Origin: Cyanodermella asteris
Taxonomy: Eukaryota; Ascomycota; Lecanoromycetes; Ostropales; Stictidaceae
Reading direction: 5' to 3'
DNA: 64,000 nucleotides
Assembly (NCBI GenBank): GCA_900618795.1
Contig: UYJD01000005.1
Coordinates: forward strand, 1,622,092-1,686,091
Part shown: positions 11,354 to 21,968 of the stretch, piece by piece
Position numbering within the stretch: the stretch's first letter is position 1
Layout: each line of letters begins with the position of its first letter
Translations under genes and position numbers: made by a program
Notes under the pieces: generated by a model
Seen by the model: the letters and a program-made list of their open reading frames with translations, nothing else
The model's database searches: none
Told to the model about the DNA's origin: nothing

Positions 11354-11929
11354 ATGATCATGGGCTGGTTTGAGCTAGATTGGTGTAGATCTGCACGAGG
11401 AAATGGGCATCGCAATCTTGGATACTCGGATAAATGTGCCCAAAATTTGCGTCATCAACGAGATGCGCTGGGTCCTGGACGTGGCATAACTAGAGTCGCA
11501 TGCGTTGCTCAGCAATACTTAAAAGGTGCTGTCTGATCTTGGTTCAACGTTCGTTCCAGGTCCTTGCCCAGCTACATGCTGCTGCAAATGTCAGCTTGAT
11601 ACACGTCTCAATGTCGATTTGAATTTCTACGGCGTACTTGTCGGAGCACCAATTTTACGTCTGCATGAACACAAGCCAAAGCGTATGCATCAGTCTTCAG
11701 CTGGGATGGTTCCTTCAACGCTTCCCAAGATGCAAAGGTGTCAGCCCAGGCGTATGCCTCAAGTCCGACTTTAGTCCTTTGTTGATTCAGTGTCAAGTTC
11801 CAAGTTCGAGCATCTTCGTGTATATCAGCCCGAATGTATACACCAGTCCTGAATTGAATACTCCTTCCCTTGTATCTCTTTCCACGAAGCTCTCAAGCGT
11901 TTTGCCCCTCGACGAGCACCTCCCTGAAG
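11354..11929. other. Intergenic, 576 bp
   Basis: This is the 3' flank of the transporter gene and upstream sequence of the small putative gene. Nothing else was recognised. Confidence 0.45.
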
Positions 11930-12472
11930 ATGCCATTCTGCCTTTCCCAGCGGAGCAAAGAACAGAGCTCCTACGTGACCAACAGTCTGGATACCTGTAT
12001 CAGTAAATATGAGACACTCATTCGGCGCGCCAAGGCACTTGCCAAAGGTCGAGGCCATGCGAGCAAGCTTGACTGTCCCTTCTGTGAAGAGATTCGACCA
12101 GGCCCCGCCACAGATCCCGAAGTGTTCACTAACACTGACAAGTTGAAGGCCCATCTCAACGGTTCAACTCTCAAGAAGATCGCCGGATCCAGGACCTGGA
12201 AGACAGAAGCCCTTGCTCGGCAGTACATGACGCTGATAGTACAATCTGGCTGGGACTCACAGCTTTGCAAAGATGAGGTCCGACGATGCGAAGAAGCGCT
12301 GGAGGAAACGAGAGCGAAGACTGTAAAACGGTCTCAGACCACGCAGCGTTCCATCAGCAAGAAACGGCAGATGTTGTCGATGCGCCGTTCCGACGCTTCT
12401 CAAAGGCAATTACGCCCTTCACACTCCCTTTTGCCGGCCAGCTCTCCAGAAAACTGGGCCGACACTCTTTGA
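11930..12472 (+). CDS. Hypothetical 180-aa basic protein with one Cys-x2-Cys motif
   Basis: An open frame of 180 codons starts at the ATG giving MPFCLSQ. An upstream ATG at 11870 would add 20 residues. The middle contains CPFCEE followed after about 25 residues by KLKAHLNG, so a loose C2-H finger is conceivable, but the second His is not clear. The C-terminal half is rich in Arg/Lys/Ser and could be a nuclear-localisation or disordered tail. No family was recognised and no intron is needed. The evidence is weaker than for neighbouring genes: length and composition are only modestly above chance for this GC content. Confidence 0.4.
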   Translation: MPFCLSQRSKEQSSYVTNSLDTCISKYETLIRRAKALAKGRGHASKLDCPFCEEIRPGPATDPEVFTNTDKLKAHLNGSTLKKIAGSRTWKTEALARQYMTLIVQSGWDSQLCKDEVRRCEEALEETRAKTVKRSQTTQRSISKKRQMLSMRRSDASQRQLRPSHSLLPASSPENWADTL

Positions 12473-13190
12473 CCCAGCTCCCTCTGACTGATGAGAAGAA
12501 CTCAAATCATTCTCTGGCGTATCGCTCGGCACGTCACCGAGCTCGAATGGCAGCGCCGACATCCTTCCTGTTTGGTCAACTCACCCTTCACTCAATCTCT
12601 CCCAGCCACCAGCAATTCACACAAATATCCTTCATTCTGCACCTGGTCTGAGCTTTTTGCTTCACTCGCGGCATGGCAGGAGTCATTGAGCAGTAGGGCT
12701 GCGCTGCTGGCGCCATTCGCACAGATCAGTGCTCTGCTGGCGCAGACATAAAACTCTTGCCCGCTGCCACAGACATTTGAGCTTCCTTCAACCTTCTGAC
12801 CTGACAAGACGCTTGCTTCTGGTGTACGACCACCACTTGCAGCTGCAGCCACTTTGGCTCTTTCAGTCCGTTGGCGAGCCGGGTGCTTGAGGACTTTGTT
12901 TGGCCTCCCCCCTTTTACCTTCCTTTGAGCCGACGTTGCTCTTTCGCCCTCACAACAAAGCAGCACAAAGCACAATTGCTGCTCTTGCTTCGTGCATTTG
13001 CGCATTGTTGCGTCAAGACCACTTGTGCTGCTCGACTCGCTGGCGATACCAACATCGCATCATTGATTGCAACTGAGCCCAGCTCACTCAACACAAACGC
13101 ACTCACATCATCAAGCCGCACCACTCCTGCTTGAGGGTCGGCCAGTCACACCTTCCCAACAAAAAAACATCAACAGCGCCTTTCATCATC
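12473..13190. other. Intergenic / probable 5' leader, 718 bp
   Basis: Pyrimidine-rich and CA-rich tracts between 12940 and 13190 look like the promoter and leader of the downstream gene, as is common in filamentous ascomycetes. No independent gene was recognised. Confidence 0.4.
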
Positions 13191-15536
13191 ATGGAACGAA
13201 ACGGCCGCATCATCTTGCCTCCCATGGACCTCGAATGGGGGAGCGCCGGGTCCGTGTACCCCGACAATCCCGCCGAAGCAAGAGACCGGGACACGTCCCA
13301 CCTGCAACCTCCCCCACGCCGCAATCACTACGGCAGCATCCGGCCCTCCGACCTTCCTCTCCCTCTCGGCCGCTCAGACAGGGGCGGCGACAGCACAGTG
13401 ACCCGAGGGGTCTTTCCTTCTGCGCGGGGGTCCGATCCTCCAACATATTGGACGGAGAGCGCTGAGCGCACGACTCTCCGCGAGAACGGCGCCCGCCACC
13501 TGTCCGAGCTCGCCCAAGTCCAGGATGCTGGACGACGAATCCCTGGCATGCCACTGCCAGTCCAAAACAGCGGCATCATTCGGAACGGGGCCGGCGAGCC
13601 CGTCGGGTTGGACCCTTCCGGCCTGTCGCTTCCGCAGTCTCTTCCCTTTCCTGTCCCCCGGTCGGACGCTCCTGTGGCTCCTCGAGCCTACAGGCCCAGC
13701 GATGACCGCGGCTACACCACCGCCAACTCCACCCTCACCTCCGACGCCACCACTTCCTCTTCTGCCCCGGCTGAGCCGGCCGTGTTCAGAAGGGGTCGTG
13801 CCAAGAAGAGACCCCCTCCCCCTCCAATCACTTCCGCTCCAGGTATGCGGATTAAACCACCCACCTGGACGACCGCACAGTTCGCTGCATTCAACGCAGC
13901 GACAAGCGATGCGGAGAGGGAGGAGGCTCTTGCCATCATTGTGGCGGAGCATGAGGAGATGAGAATCCTGGCGACAATGACCCAGGAGGAGGCCGCGTCG
14001 CTCAGAACGACGGCGGTGGTGAACAGGAAGGCCGAAGCGGCTGCAGCGAGGAAGAAGGCGGCTGCGGCGAGGAAGAAGGCGGCTGCCGAGGCGAAGGCGG
14101 CGAGGGAGAAGAAGTTGGCGCTGCTCAACGAGGGGAAACCCAAGGTTAGTGACTGACATTGCATTCCGATTTTGATAGACACTCTGTGTCGTGACAATCA
14201 CACAACATGTATCCTCTTGAAGACACTGACATGATATCAACCTGACCTATGATGGCTTGATGCATGCACAAGTGACAAATGAAAAGATTGCTCGATACAC
14301 GAAACACATGTTACCTTACCTTCCTGTCCAGATACAGCTGTCTGATTTTGTCCCCTTTTTGATGTACAAACCTGTTCTTCCTTGTTCACTCTCATTGCAT
14401 GACACTAACATACTCAACAGGAGCAGCGAACCACCGCGCTACCCCCCACGCGGGTCCAACCAGCTCGGGAGAGGAAGGGGAAGGCCGTTGTTCGGTTCGG
14501 CGATGAGCCAACCGTTCCGGCTGCACCCAAGGCCTCGGCTGGGAAGGGCGCCGTTGTGGCAGAGGAGGCGGCTGGCAAGCCGGCGAAGGGCAAGAGGAGG
14601 GCCCCGGAGGGTGAGGAGGAGGTGGAGGAGGTGGAGGAGGTGGTGGTGGAGGGTGTCAGGCCGAAGCGTCTGAAGCTGAACGGTCCTGCTCCCCCGCCCC
14701 AGGACGACATGAAGGCCGAGTCGGAGGCCACAACTTCGACAACACCAGCACCCAAGCCAGCTACAAAGGGCAAGGGAAAGGGCAAGGCTGCCGTTGCGCC
14801 AAAGCCGAAGCCACAGCCGAAGGCAAAGGCACCCAAGCGCAAGCTTGAGGTTGTCGTCAAGGCTGAGGTGGATGCCGAGGTGGATGCCGAGCCCGCCAAC
14901 ACCAACACCACCGCCGCCCAGAACGAGGCTGTCATCACCATTGAAGATGACGCCGCTGCCGATCCAACTCCGGCTGGCAAGAGGACTCGTTCTGGTCGTG
15001 CCGCCACCAAGGCTGCCGCCGCCATCGCCAACTCGCTCCCGGCTTTCGACAGCACTCCGGCCGCCATCGACGCCGCCGCCATTGCTGCTGTCGAGGCTGC
15101 GAAACGTGCCAGCGCGGAGCCCGAGACCGCTGGTCCCTCTGCTGCTGCGCCGTCTGTCGCTCCGTCTGTCGCTCCTGTTCCCGCTCCCGCTGCTGTCGCC
15201 GCCGGCTTCTTCCTTGCTCAGTCGACCACCATCACATTCCCTGATGGCACGACATACACCGACCCGGGCAAGGGGAACCGCACCACCCCCATCTACATCA
15301 GTGGGGCCAACCAGGCACGGCAGTGGGTGAAGAGCGCCCTCCCAGCGCCTCGCAACGGCGAGCTCTTGGAGCAGCCTTGTGAGCTGGCGACGGCGGCGAT
15401 GGCGAAGTCGGGGCTGTACGAGCCAACTTTTGTTGGTTACGCCACGAGCAAGGATGGTCTCAAACCATTCGTCAAATGCTCTTGGTGTCAAGCGTACAGC
15501 AAGAACAGCAAAACTTGCACTTCCATTCGCAAGTGA
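13191..15536 (+). CDS. Low-complexity, Ala/Lys/Pro-rich probable nuclear protein with C-terminal Cys pair
   Basis: Exons 13191-14144 and 14421-15536 (phase 0, 276-nt intron GTTAGT...CAACAG) give 689 aa. An in-frame ATG 60 bp upstream exists, but MERNGRI in context ATCATGG is the better start. Residues ~1-230 are Pro/Ser-rich. Residues ~230-318 hold a short ordered segment (TWTTAQFAAFNAATSDAEREEAL...) and an AARKKAAA-type coiled coil. Exon 2 has KPK/KGKGKGK basic runs, two acidic runs (EEEVEEVEEVVVE; VDAEVDAE) and KRTRSGR resembling a nuclear signal. A conserved-looking C-terminal ~110 residues end with CSWCQ...C. The C-terminal block may be a small zinc-binding or DUF module, not recognised. 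The function is unknown and a chromatin-associated role is only a guess. The intron is long for this locus. A minisatellite begins about 45 bp past the stop. Confidence 0.7.
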
Positions 15537-15581
15537 GCGTTCTTCGGCGTGGACTGATGATCGAGTTGGCTGTGAGGAGCA

Positions 15582-15929
15582 ATGGACACACGCATTGGGC
15601 GGTGCATTCGCTCGAGTAACTCCTCTCGATCGGAAGTCGGCTTTGTGGTGGCATGAGATCGGAAGACGGACGACAAGCTGGCTGTGAAAGGCAATGGACA
15701 CACGCATTGGGCGGTGCATTCGCGCGAGTAACTCCTCTTGATCGGAAGTCGGGACTGTCGTGCTTGGGTCGGATGACAAGATGGCTCTGAAGACAATGGA
15801 CACACGCATTGGGCGGTGCATTCGTCGAGTCTCTTGGTCGGAAGCCAGGTCGATGGTCGGTCATGAAGGAAGGGCATTGGTTGAGATGGCTGTCAGGACA
15901 ATGGACACACGCATTGGGCGGTGCATTCG
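15582..15929. repeat. Four-copy minisatellite, ~102-111 bp period
   Basis: A 30-bp core starting AATGGACACACGCATTGGGC recurs without change at 15582-15611, 15693-15722, 15795-15824 and 15900-15929 (spacing 111, 102 and 105). The spacers are related but degenerate (GAGTAACTCCTC..GATCGGAAGTCG, GATGGCTGT.A). The core is better preserved than the spacers. The array lies just downstream of the preceding gene. The matching minus-strand open frames run through copies in three different phases, so no encoded repeat protein is supported. Confidence 0.93.
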
Positions 15930-16862
15930 GACTGACACCTCTCAAGTCAAGGGCCGGCATGGTAGCAGGACTTTGGCGTCTCGGATGCAAGGCTGAACTA
16001 CCCAACTCCAGGGAGTCTTTGACTGTCCGTAATGGAGAAGGCATAGCAGCCGGACATCAGCAGATGGCGTCGAAGTTCCTTTGGGTATGGACGGTGCTGT
16101 TCTCTGGGTATCAGGATCGGCATGTGGTCGTTTGGCGTCTGGGATTGTCTCGGGAATTTTGTTGCTGGCGTTTAGGATTCGCATGGAACGTTTGATAACC
16201 CCGGTTTGAGCTTTGAGGCTTTTCTTGCCTTCTTTCCACCGCGACACCATCAGTTCGCATTTTGCTTCGGAAGCTTGGGGATCATACAAGAGTTAGTTCA
16301 TGAAACGCGACAACAAAGTACTTTGTTGCAAGTGAGCACTAATACAAGAAGACTGCAAAACCAAGCCATGCCTATTGACCATTGCCGCTGCCTGACATGA
16401 CTCGCATCGCTGAGTAGAATAGATTCGACAATCTTGCCGTGGTCAGTGTGGTGACGCTCCGCGATATGATGAATCGGCTTATGTCAATACATTTCGTGCA
16501 TGAAAGTCGTGACGAGGACTTGAGCACGACATTGAACTCTGTAGATTTTTCTGAGTAGGAATTGCTCTCAATTTGAGGTGCAGTCTGCCACCGCAGAGGT
16601 CGTTTGCATCTCGTCAGTCCATTTGCAGCGGCGTGCTCACTTACATAAGCCCTCATTGGCGTCATTTCTCGAGCCGCATCTGGGACATGTCGTTCCAAGG
16701 AATCAACATGCAAGAAAACTTCACTTTCCCACCATCTCCTCATCCCACCACGGGCATTGCCCACTCCACAGCACTGCGTCCAAAGTCAAGACCTTTGGAC
16801 AGTCATTTCCGCCCACCCATCCTCATATCGCAACCACCAATTGCACCTAGACCTCGGCCAAC
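15930..16862. other. Intergenic, 0.9 kb
   Basis: This is the region between the minisatellite and the phosphotransferase gene. The final ~150 bp are C/A-rich like a fungal promoter and leader. No gene was recognised. Confidence 0.45.
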
Positions 16863-18086
16863 ATGGTCTACATCCGCCAGAATGAGCTGCCCGCGCTCAA
16901 GCAATACAAGTACTCGGGCGTCGACCACTCGCTCGTCTCACGCTACATCCTGAAACCCTACTGGTGGAGCAAAGTCATCGAGCTGTTCCCTCTGAGCATG
17001 GCCCCCAATGCCATCACGCTCACCGGCTTTGCCTTTGTCGTCGCAAACTTTTTGACCATGCTCATCTACAACCCGACCTTGGACCAGGATATGCCACGCT
17101 GGGTGTACGCGTCCTTTTCCATCGGCCTGTTTCTGTACCAGACCCTCGACGCAATTGATGGCTCGCAGGCGCGACGAACGCACCAGAGTGGCCCCCTCGG
17201 AGAGCTGTTCGATCATGGAGTGGATGCGTGCAACACGACGCTGGAAGTCGTGCTGTTCAGCGCGGCTATGAATCTGGGACAGAGCTGGAATACGGTCCTG
17301 ATCCTCTTTGCGACAAACTTCACCTTCTTCGTGCAGACGTGGGACGAGTACTACACGCAGACGTTGACCCTCGGCATCGTGTCGGGTCCGGTCGAGGGGA
17401 TCTTGACGCTGTGCGCCGTGTACGCCATCACGGCTATTAAAGGAGGAGGAAGCTTCTGGCACAACTCGGCGTTCGCGGAATTTGGCGTGCCCAAGATCGA
17501 TGCGGTTCCGGAACTGTTCTACGAAATGTCCTTTGTGGATTGGTACATGGTCTACGGCGGATTGGTGCTGGTGCTGAACACGGTGCAAAGCTCGTTGAAC
17601 GTGCTCAAGCACCGCAGTGCTCAGCCTGCGCACCTGCGGTCAAAGTACTCGCCTTTGTTGGACTTTGTCCCTGCATTCGTGATGTGGGGTCTCATTGCGC
17701 TCTACCTCTACCTGCAGCCGGTCATTTTGCATTACCACCTCGTACCCTTCTGCTTCTATGCGGGCGCAACGAACGCGTACGTTGTTGGCAAGATCATCAT
17801 CGCACATCTGGTCAAGCGCCCCAAGTTTCCGTGGACGAACATTTTGCTCGTACCCCTGTCGATCGCGGTGGTTGACAGCATTGGCTTGAAGTTGAACTTG
17901 TGGCCGAGCATTTTGGGTGATGGCACCTACCAGATCGCATTCATGTTTGCAAGCCTTGGTCTTTCCATTGGCGTCTACGGCAGCTTCGTGCATGATGTGA
18001 TCACGACGATCTGCGATTATCTTGACATTTGGTGTCTCACCATCAAGCACCCCTACACCGATGAAGCGGAGGCCAAGAAGAAATGA
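16863..18086 (+). CDS. CPT1: Cholinephosphotransferase/ethanolaminephosphotransferase (CDP-alcohol phosphatidyltransferase)
   Basis: A single exon encodes 407 aa, the usual size for fungal Cpt1/Ept1. The catalytic CDP-alcohol phosphotransferase motif D-G-x2-A-R-x8-G-x3-D-x3-D is perfect near residues 98-120. The N-terminus has the family hallmarks (YSGVDHSLVSRYILKPYWW; MAPNAITLTG). Several hydrophobic segments follow, compatible with about ten transmembrane helices, and the tail is KKK-like (EAEAKKK), a possible ER-retention dilysine type end. The enzyme transfers phosphocholine or phosphoethanolamine from the CDP-alcohol to diacylglycerol, the last step of the Kennedy pathway, in ER/Golgi membranes. 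Choline versus ethanolamine preference cannot be decided here. The gene converges on the PRPP synthetase gene. Confidence 0.95.
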   Translation: MVYIRQNELPALKQYKYSGVDHSLVSRYILKPYWWSKVIELFPLSMAPNAITLTGFAFVVANFLTMLIYNPTLDQDMPRWVYASFSIGLFLYQTLDAIDGSQARRTHQSGPLGELFDHGVDACNTTLEVVLFSAAMNLGQSWNTVLILFATNFTFFVQTWDEYYTQTLTLGIVSGPVEGILTLCAVYAITAIKGGGSFWHNSAFAEFGVPKIDAVPELFYEMSFVDWYMVYGGLVLVLNTVQSSLNVLKHRSAQPAHLRSKYSPLLDFVPAFVMWGLIALYLYLQPVILHYHLVPFCFYAGATNAYVVGKIIIAHLVKRPKFPWTNILLVPLSIAVVDSIGLKLNLWPSILGDGTYQIAFMFASLGLSIGVYGSFVHDVITTICDYLDIWCLTIKHPYTDEAEAKKK

Positions 18087-18514
18087 AGCGGCATTTAGCA
18101 TAGCATTACGTTATAGCGAAATCATAATTGTTTGATTCACGTTTTTGTTCAGGAGATTCTCTTGCAACCCGCCCATCAGTCCGAAGACGCTGACACCAAG
18201 TGTCGGACGGCATGCCTTCTGTTCCCGAGTGCACCGAGGTGCCTTTCAATCTGCCAACGCTCCGTTAAGAACGACCTCGTATGAAATCGAGGCATTCCTG
18301 CAAAACCAAAGTTCTGCGTCGCTGGGTATGTGCACGAAGTCACGGTGGTCCAAGACAAAAGAGTCGACAAATATATCAATGCAGAGCGAAGCCAGCGTAG
18401 AAACAGTCTTGTTCTTGTCAGCAAAAAGCCAGCCCTCACCTCTATCATTACAATCGTTATGCGTCCGCAGAGCACTTTGAAATCTAAGCTCCAAGTCCTG
18501 TAAAAGTAACCATC
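18087..18514. other. Convergent 3' intergenic region, 428 bp
   Basis: The two flanking genes end here tail to tail. No additional gene was recognised. Confidence 0.5.
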
Positions 18515-20233
18515 TCAATCCTGGTAAAACTGATACAGCTGTGTTATGCTCTCTCCGTGCTGATTGCGGCGTATTGCTTCGGACAGCATGCTCGACAGGT
18601 CGAGCATCACCAGCTTCTTAGACCGGGCAAGGCGCTCTGGGTCAATGGGGAACGTATTGCAGACCACAATGTAGTCGATGCAGTCGCAGTTCTCCAGTAG
18701 TTCGAGCGAATCGGAGCCAAAAAGACCATGCGTCGCAATACAGTACACTTTGTTGGCGTCACCTCTCTTGCGGACAGTTTCGGCGGCAACGATCCAAGCT
18801 TGAGAGCTGTCGATCATGTCGTCAACCAGGAAGACGGTTTTGTTCTTCACATCTCCGACCAGGGTGATTGTGTGTTCGACATCCGGGTTATTGAGACTAG
18901 CCTCCTCATCGTCGGACACAGGATCATCGCCGCCACCTCCCATGGCATCGTGCTGCACGGATGAGGCAGTGGACATGAAGGATGCCATCATTGGGTCCTG
19001 GCGCTCCTGGCCTGGAGTTTGTGGTGCTCCTGTTTGGTGTGTGAAGACTGCACTGGAAACAGCAGACAATGCCGGTGACGGATGGTCGTCGTCGACAATA
19101 TGGCCATGAATCAATCGCCCATGAACCACGTCCCGCGTGCGCTCACTCGTGAACTGCTCACCGTCCTCGTCGGACACGCTGCGTAATGCTAGAGGTGTCG
19201 TGTGGGTTCTATTCAGGCGAAACCTCGGGCTCTCGGTCCCGTTCACACTTGTGGCTTGAGAGAGCGGACTGGCACCTGCGATGGCGCCTCGAAATCTGGG
19301 GCTTGCCAGACCCTCAAGTTGTGGAGATTCTTGACCTTGAGACCGTGAAGCCGAGCCTGATCCGTTGTGGCTGCCATTGGTAGTCTCATCTCGATCTAGA
19401 CGTGATCCGTCGGCCGAGCCCTCCAGATCTGAGCTTGACTGAGAGTTTCTCTGTTCCATAGCGACGCCATTGATTGTCGATACCGTGAAACCATTATACA
19501 GCGCGCTGGCCTCGAGACTCGTCTCGCGGTCTCGCCTTCGGTCTGTGGTGATGATTCCAAAGTTCAACTTAAGGACATCGGCCATCGAGGTGACTCGTTT
19601 GCTGCCTCCAGCATTTTTGCTGACCACAACTCCTTCCTTCCAGTCTGGGACATGGTTTCTGATCCAGCGAGCGATCAGGGGCTCTGCGCGGAGATTGTCA
19701 ACCGGACACGAAAAGAAGCCCTGCATGGGAGCTGCATGAAGATCTACTGTGATGACGTGACTCACGCCCGCGACGTCCAAGAGGTTCGCGAGCATCCTGG
19801 CCGTAATGGCGCTCCTGTGCGACTTTTTCTTCGACTGCCGCGAGTACGGAAAGTAGCTTCAAACAACATCAGTGATCTCCATACGTCAAAGTTAGAGTCG
19901 GACTCACGGTAGAACAGCTGAGCAGTGTCAGCACGGCCACAAGAATAGCTCAGTTAGAGAATGGGCTGGCCGACCTGTAATGGACTTCGCAGAGCCACCT
20001 TTGCAGGCCGAAGCCATAATCAAGAGCTCCATGACGCTGTCATTGATCTTCTCGCTGCCGCTCTGTACAATGTACACATCTTGATTCCGGATGGAAGGAC
20101 CGATACTGACACTTGTCTCGCCGTTGCTGAACTTGGTAAGATCGCATTTTGACTGTGTCATTCCCAGACGCTCACAGACAGCATCTGTGAGGGTTGGGTG
20201 GGAAGACCCCGAGAAGACCTTGACGCCCCTCAT
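18515..20233 (-). CDS. PRS5: Ribose-phosphate pyrophosphokinase, Prs5-like with large insertion; contains a 10-nt microexon
   Basis: Exons on the minus strand are 20233-19975, 19908-19917 (10 nt) and 19856-18515, with introns of 57 and 51 nt. They give 536 aa, and the sum is an exact codon multiple. Only this splicing restores the family block TAVLPYFPYSRQSKKKSHR. The start at MRGVKVFSG matches the family N-terminus; the open frame extends upstream but without conserved sequence. Visible motifs: FSNGETSV, DLHAAPMQGFF (catalytic His region), VVSKNAGGSKRV, and a PRPP loop VFLVDDMIDSS that departs from the classical DDMVDTGGT. A Ser/Gly-rich insert of ~150 residues (after ITTDRRRDRE, before HTITLVGDVK) parallels the non-homologous regions of yeast Prs1/Prs5. 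Prs5 works in heteromeric complexes making PRPP from ribose-5-phosphate and ATP and is linked to cell-wall integrity. The divergent loop suggests a regulatory or partner-dependent subunit. Confidence 0.92.
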
Positions 20234-21968
20234 GACTGGCAATGGTCGGGCTGAACAGCGTGTAACAAAAGTGTCATGGTTAATGTTGGAGGAGGGCAAC
20301 GAGTCTTCAAGGCGGTTGGAGCTCAGAAATATTTGCCGACCGGCAGTTTCACGGTCACGTGCACACTTTCCTTTTTCGTAACACTTTCGAACTTTTGACG
20401 CCGAGACACCAAGAATGCACCTTGCGCCGAATACGTCCCAATGGTGATAACACTGAATCATCTTAGAACATGGCAACCTCATGAGTGGTTTTATACGGGC
20501 TGTGCATTTTGGATCGGTACAGTCCGCTCCCATTGTGGGAGTAAGGCCGTATATATCATCAACGGCCATCTCTTCGTCTGGCTTTGCAAGCAGATCGTGT
20601 CTGTGCTTCGGCATCATGAACGAGGCTACAGTCACTCAGAAGCATTGTATCCAGCTTTGTGCTGCAAGGAATAAGAGTCCACGCATGGTGCATTGAGTTT
20701 TCCCATCAAGAGTACCTATGGACTAGCGCAACCTTGCATATTGACCTCCGTGGTGACCAATTCCGGACCGGCCATCCTTTCAAGAAGAAGTACGAGAACA
20801 AGTGCGAAAGCAACATCAAGAGCCAAGTTGTTGAAAACTTACTTGCTTTGTGTGTCTGCTGGCTTCTTGCACCAAAGCAAGCTGGCAAACTTGGCACACA
20901 TTCCTTTGTGTCCGACGAGAATGCAGCAGTACCGCACAGGCAAAGTCGACATCAACGCCACGTTCTTCCGTTTGCAGCCATCTACAACCGTCGCATGTCG
21001 GTCTTGGACTTCGTTCTTACCTTCTTTGATAGACCCCGGGTTTTCTCTGTCAAGCTGGGCGAATTGATTTGGGCGTCCCTAGTGTAGCCTCAACCCTGAC
21101 ACGTCTGCTTTGTCAAGAACGCCCCTCGAGGAATCAGTAATAAACTTCACGACATAAATCCGGTGGCTCCTGAATAGTTGAGCGGCAAAAGCCTTGCGGA
21201 AATGCCCTGAGTCAATTCCTCCAAAGAACGAGCGTGTCTCCAGCCCGGTTTCTGTAAGACCCCGCTGATGCTGCCAGCTGAACAGGAGATGCATGTTAGA
21301 ACTTGACCTGTCTGAGTCTGAACAGCAGCTGCACTCTCGTTGTCGAATGTGCGATTTCCACGCAAGGCGTATCCACCCAAACACTTCACTTTCACCATGC
21401 ATGGTGTGGAGCAAACCATGATCGATGGTACTTTGTTGTATCTGAGCTGCAGAAATCCGACGGCAGAATCAGATCATTCTGATACGAGCATGAAAATGAG
21501 CTTCTGATCTATGTAAAGTGCCATCTCACTCTCTATCTCAAACACTGCGCTGCCCCCTGCGTAGAGCAGAACGAGCCCGTCGCCGGACTTGCGGAATTCA
21601 AGGTTCGTCAAATGCTGTTTGTGACTGGTCCGACACTTTAATCTAGTGAACTCAGCTTGCACTTTTCACCACAGGCCGCACTTGTCTCTGCTGGTGCGGG
21701 CGACGTGCTGAGCAATTGAGTGATTCACGCGCGGGAAAACAATGACAATAGCCCCAGCCACCCCTGAATCAGCACAAACATTTTTCTTTCCCTCCACACA
21801 ACATAGCTTTTCTTGGTACATGTTCGAGCTGTACATCACTGTCCCGCGGTCTACTACAAGCAATTACACATAGCGTGCAACAGGTATTGCACTTTCTACC
21901 AACGAGAACTAGCCCTTTTTGACGACCATTCGCGCCTTTTGCACCAACAAGCATCCTTGAACTTCACA
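20234..21968. other. Intergenic, 1.7 kb
   Basis: This lies upstream of PRS5 and upstream of the next plus-strand gene, so it contains two divergent promoters. Short frames on both strands (for example around 20659-21087 and 21079-21414) lack family signals. Nothing else was recognised. Confidence 0.45.

Noticed and set aside
13374-14240. 288-codon minus-strand frame
   Set aside because: It is antisense to exon 1 of the Ala/Lys-rich protein. Its Leu/Arg-rich composition is the reverse complement of that coding sequence.
14439-15821. 460-codon minus-strand open frame opposite the low-complexity gene and minisatellite
   Set aside because: It is antisense to a spliced gene in GC-rich, Ala/Pro-coding sequence, and its repeated peptide comes from minisatellite copies that fall in several phases.
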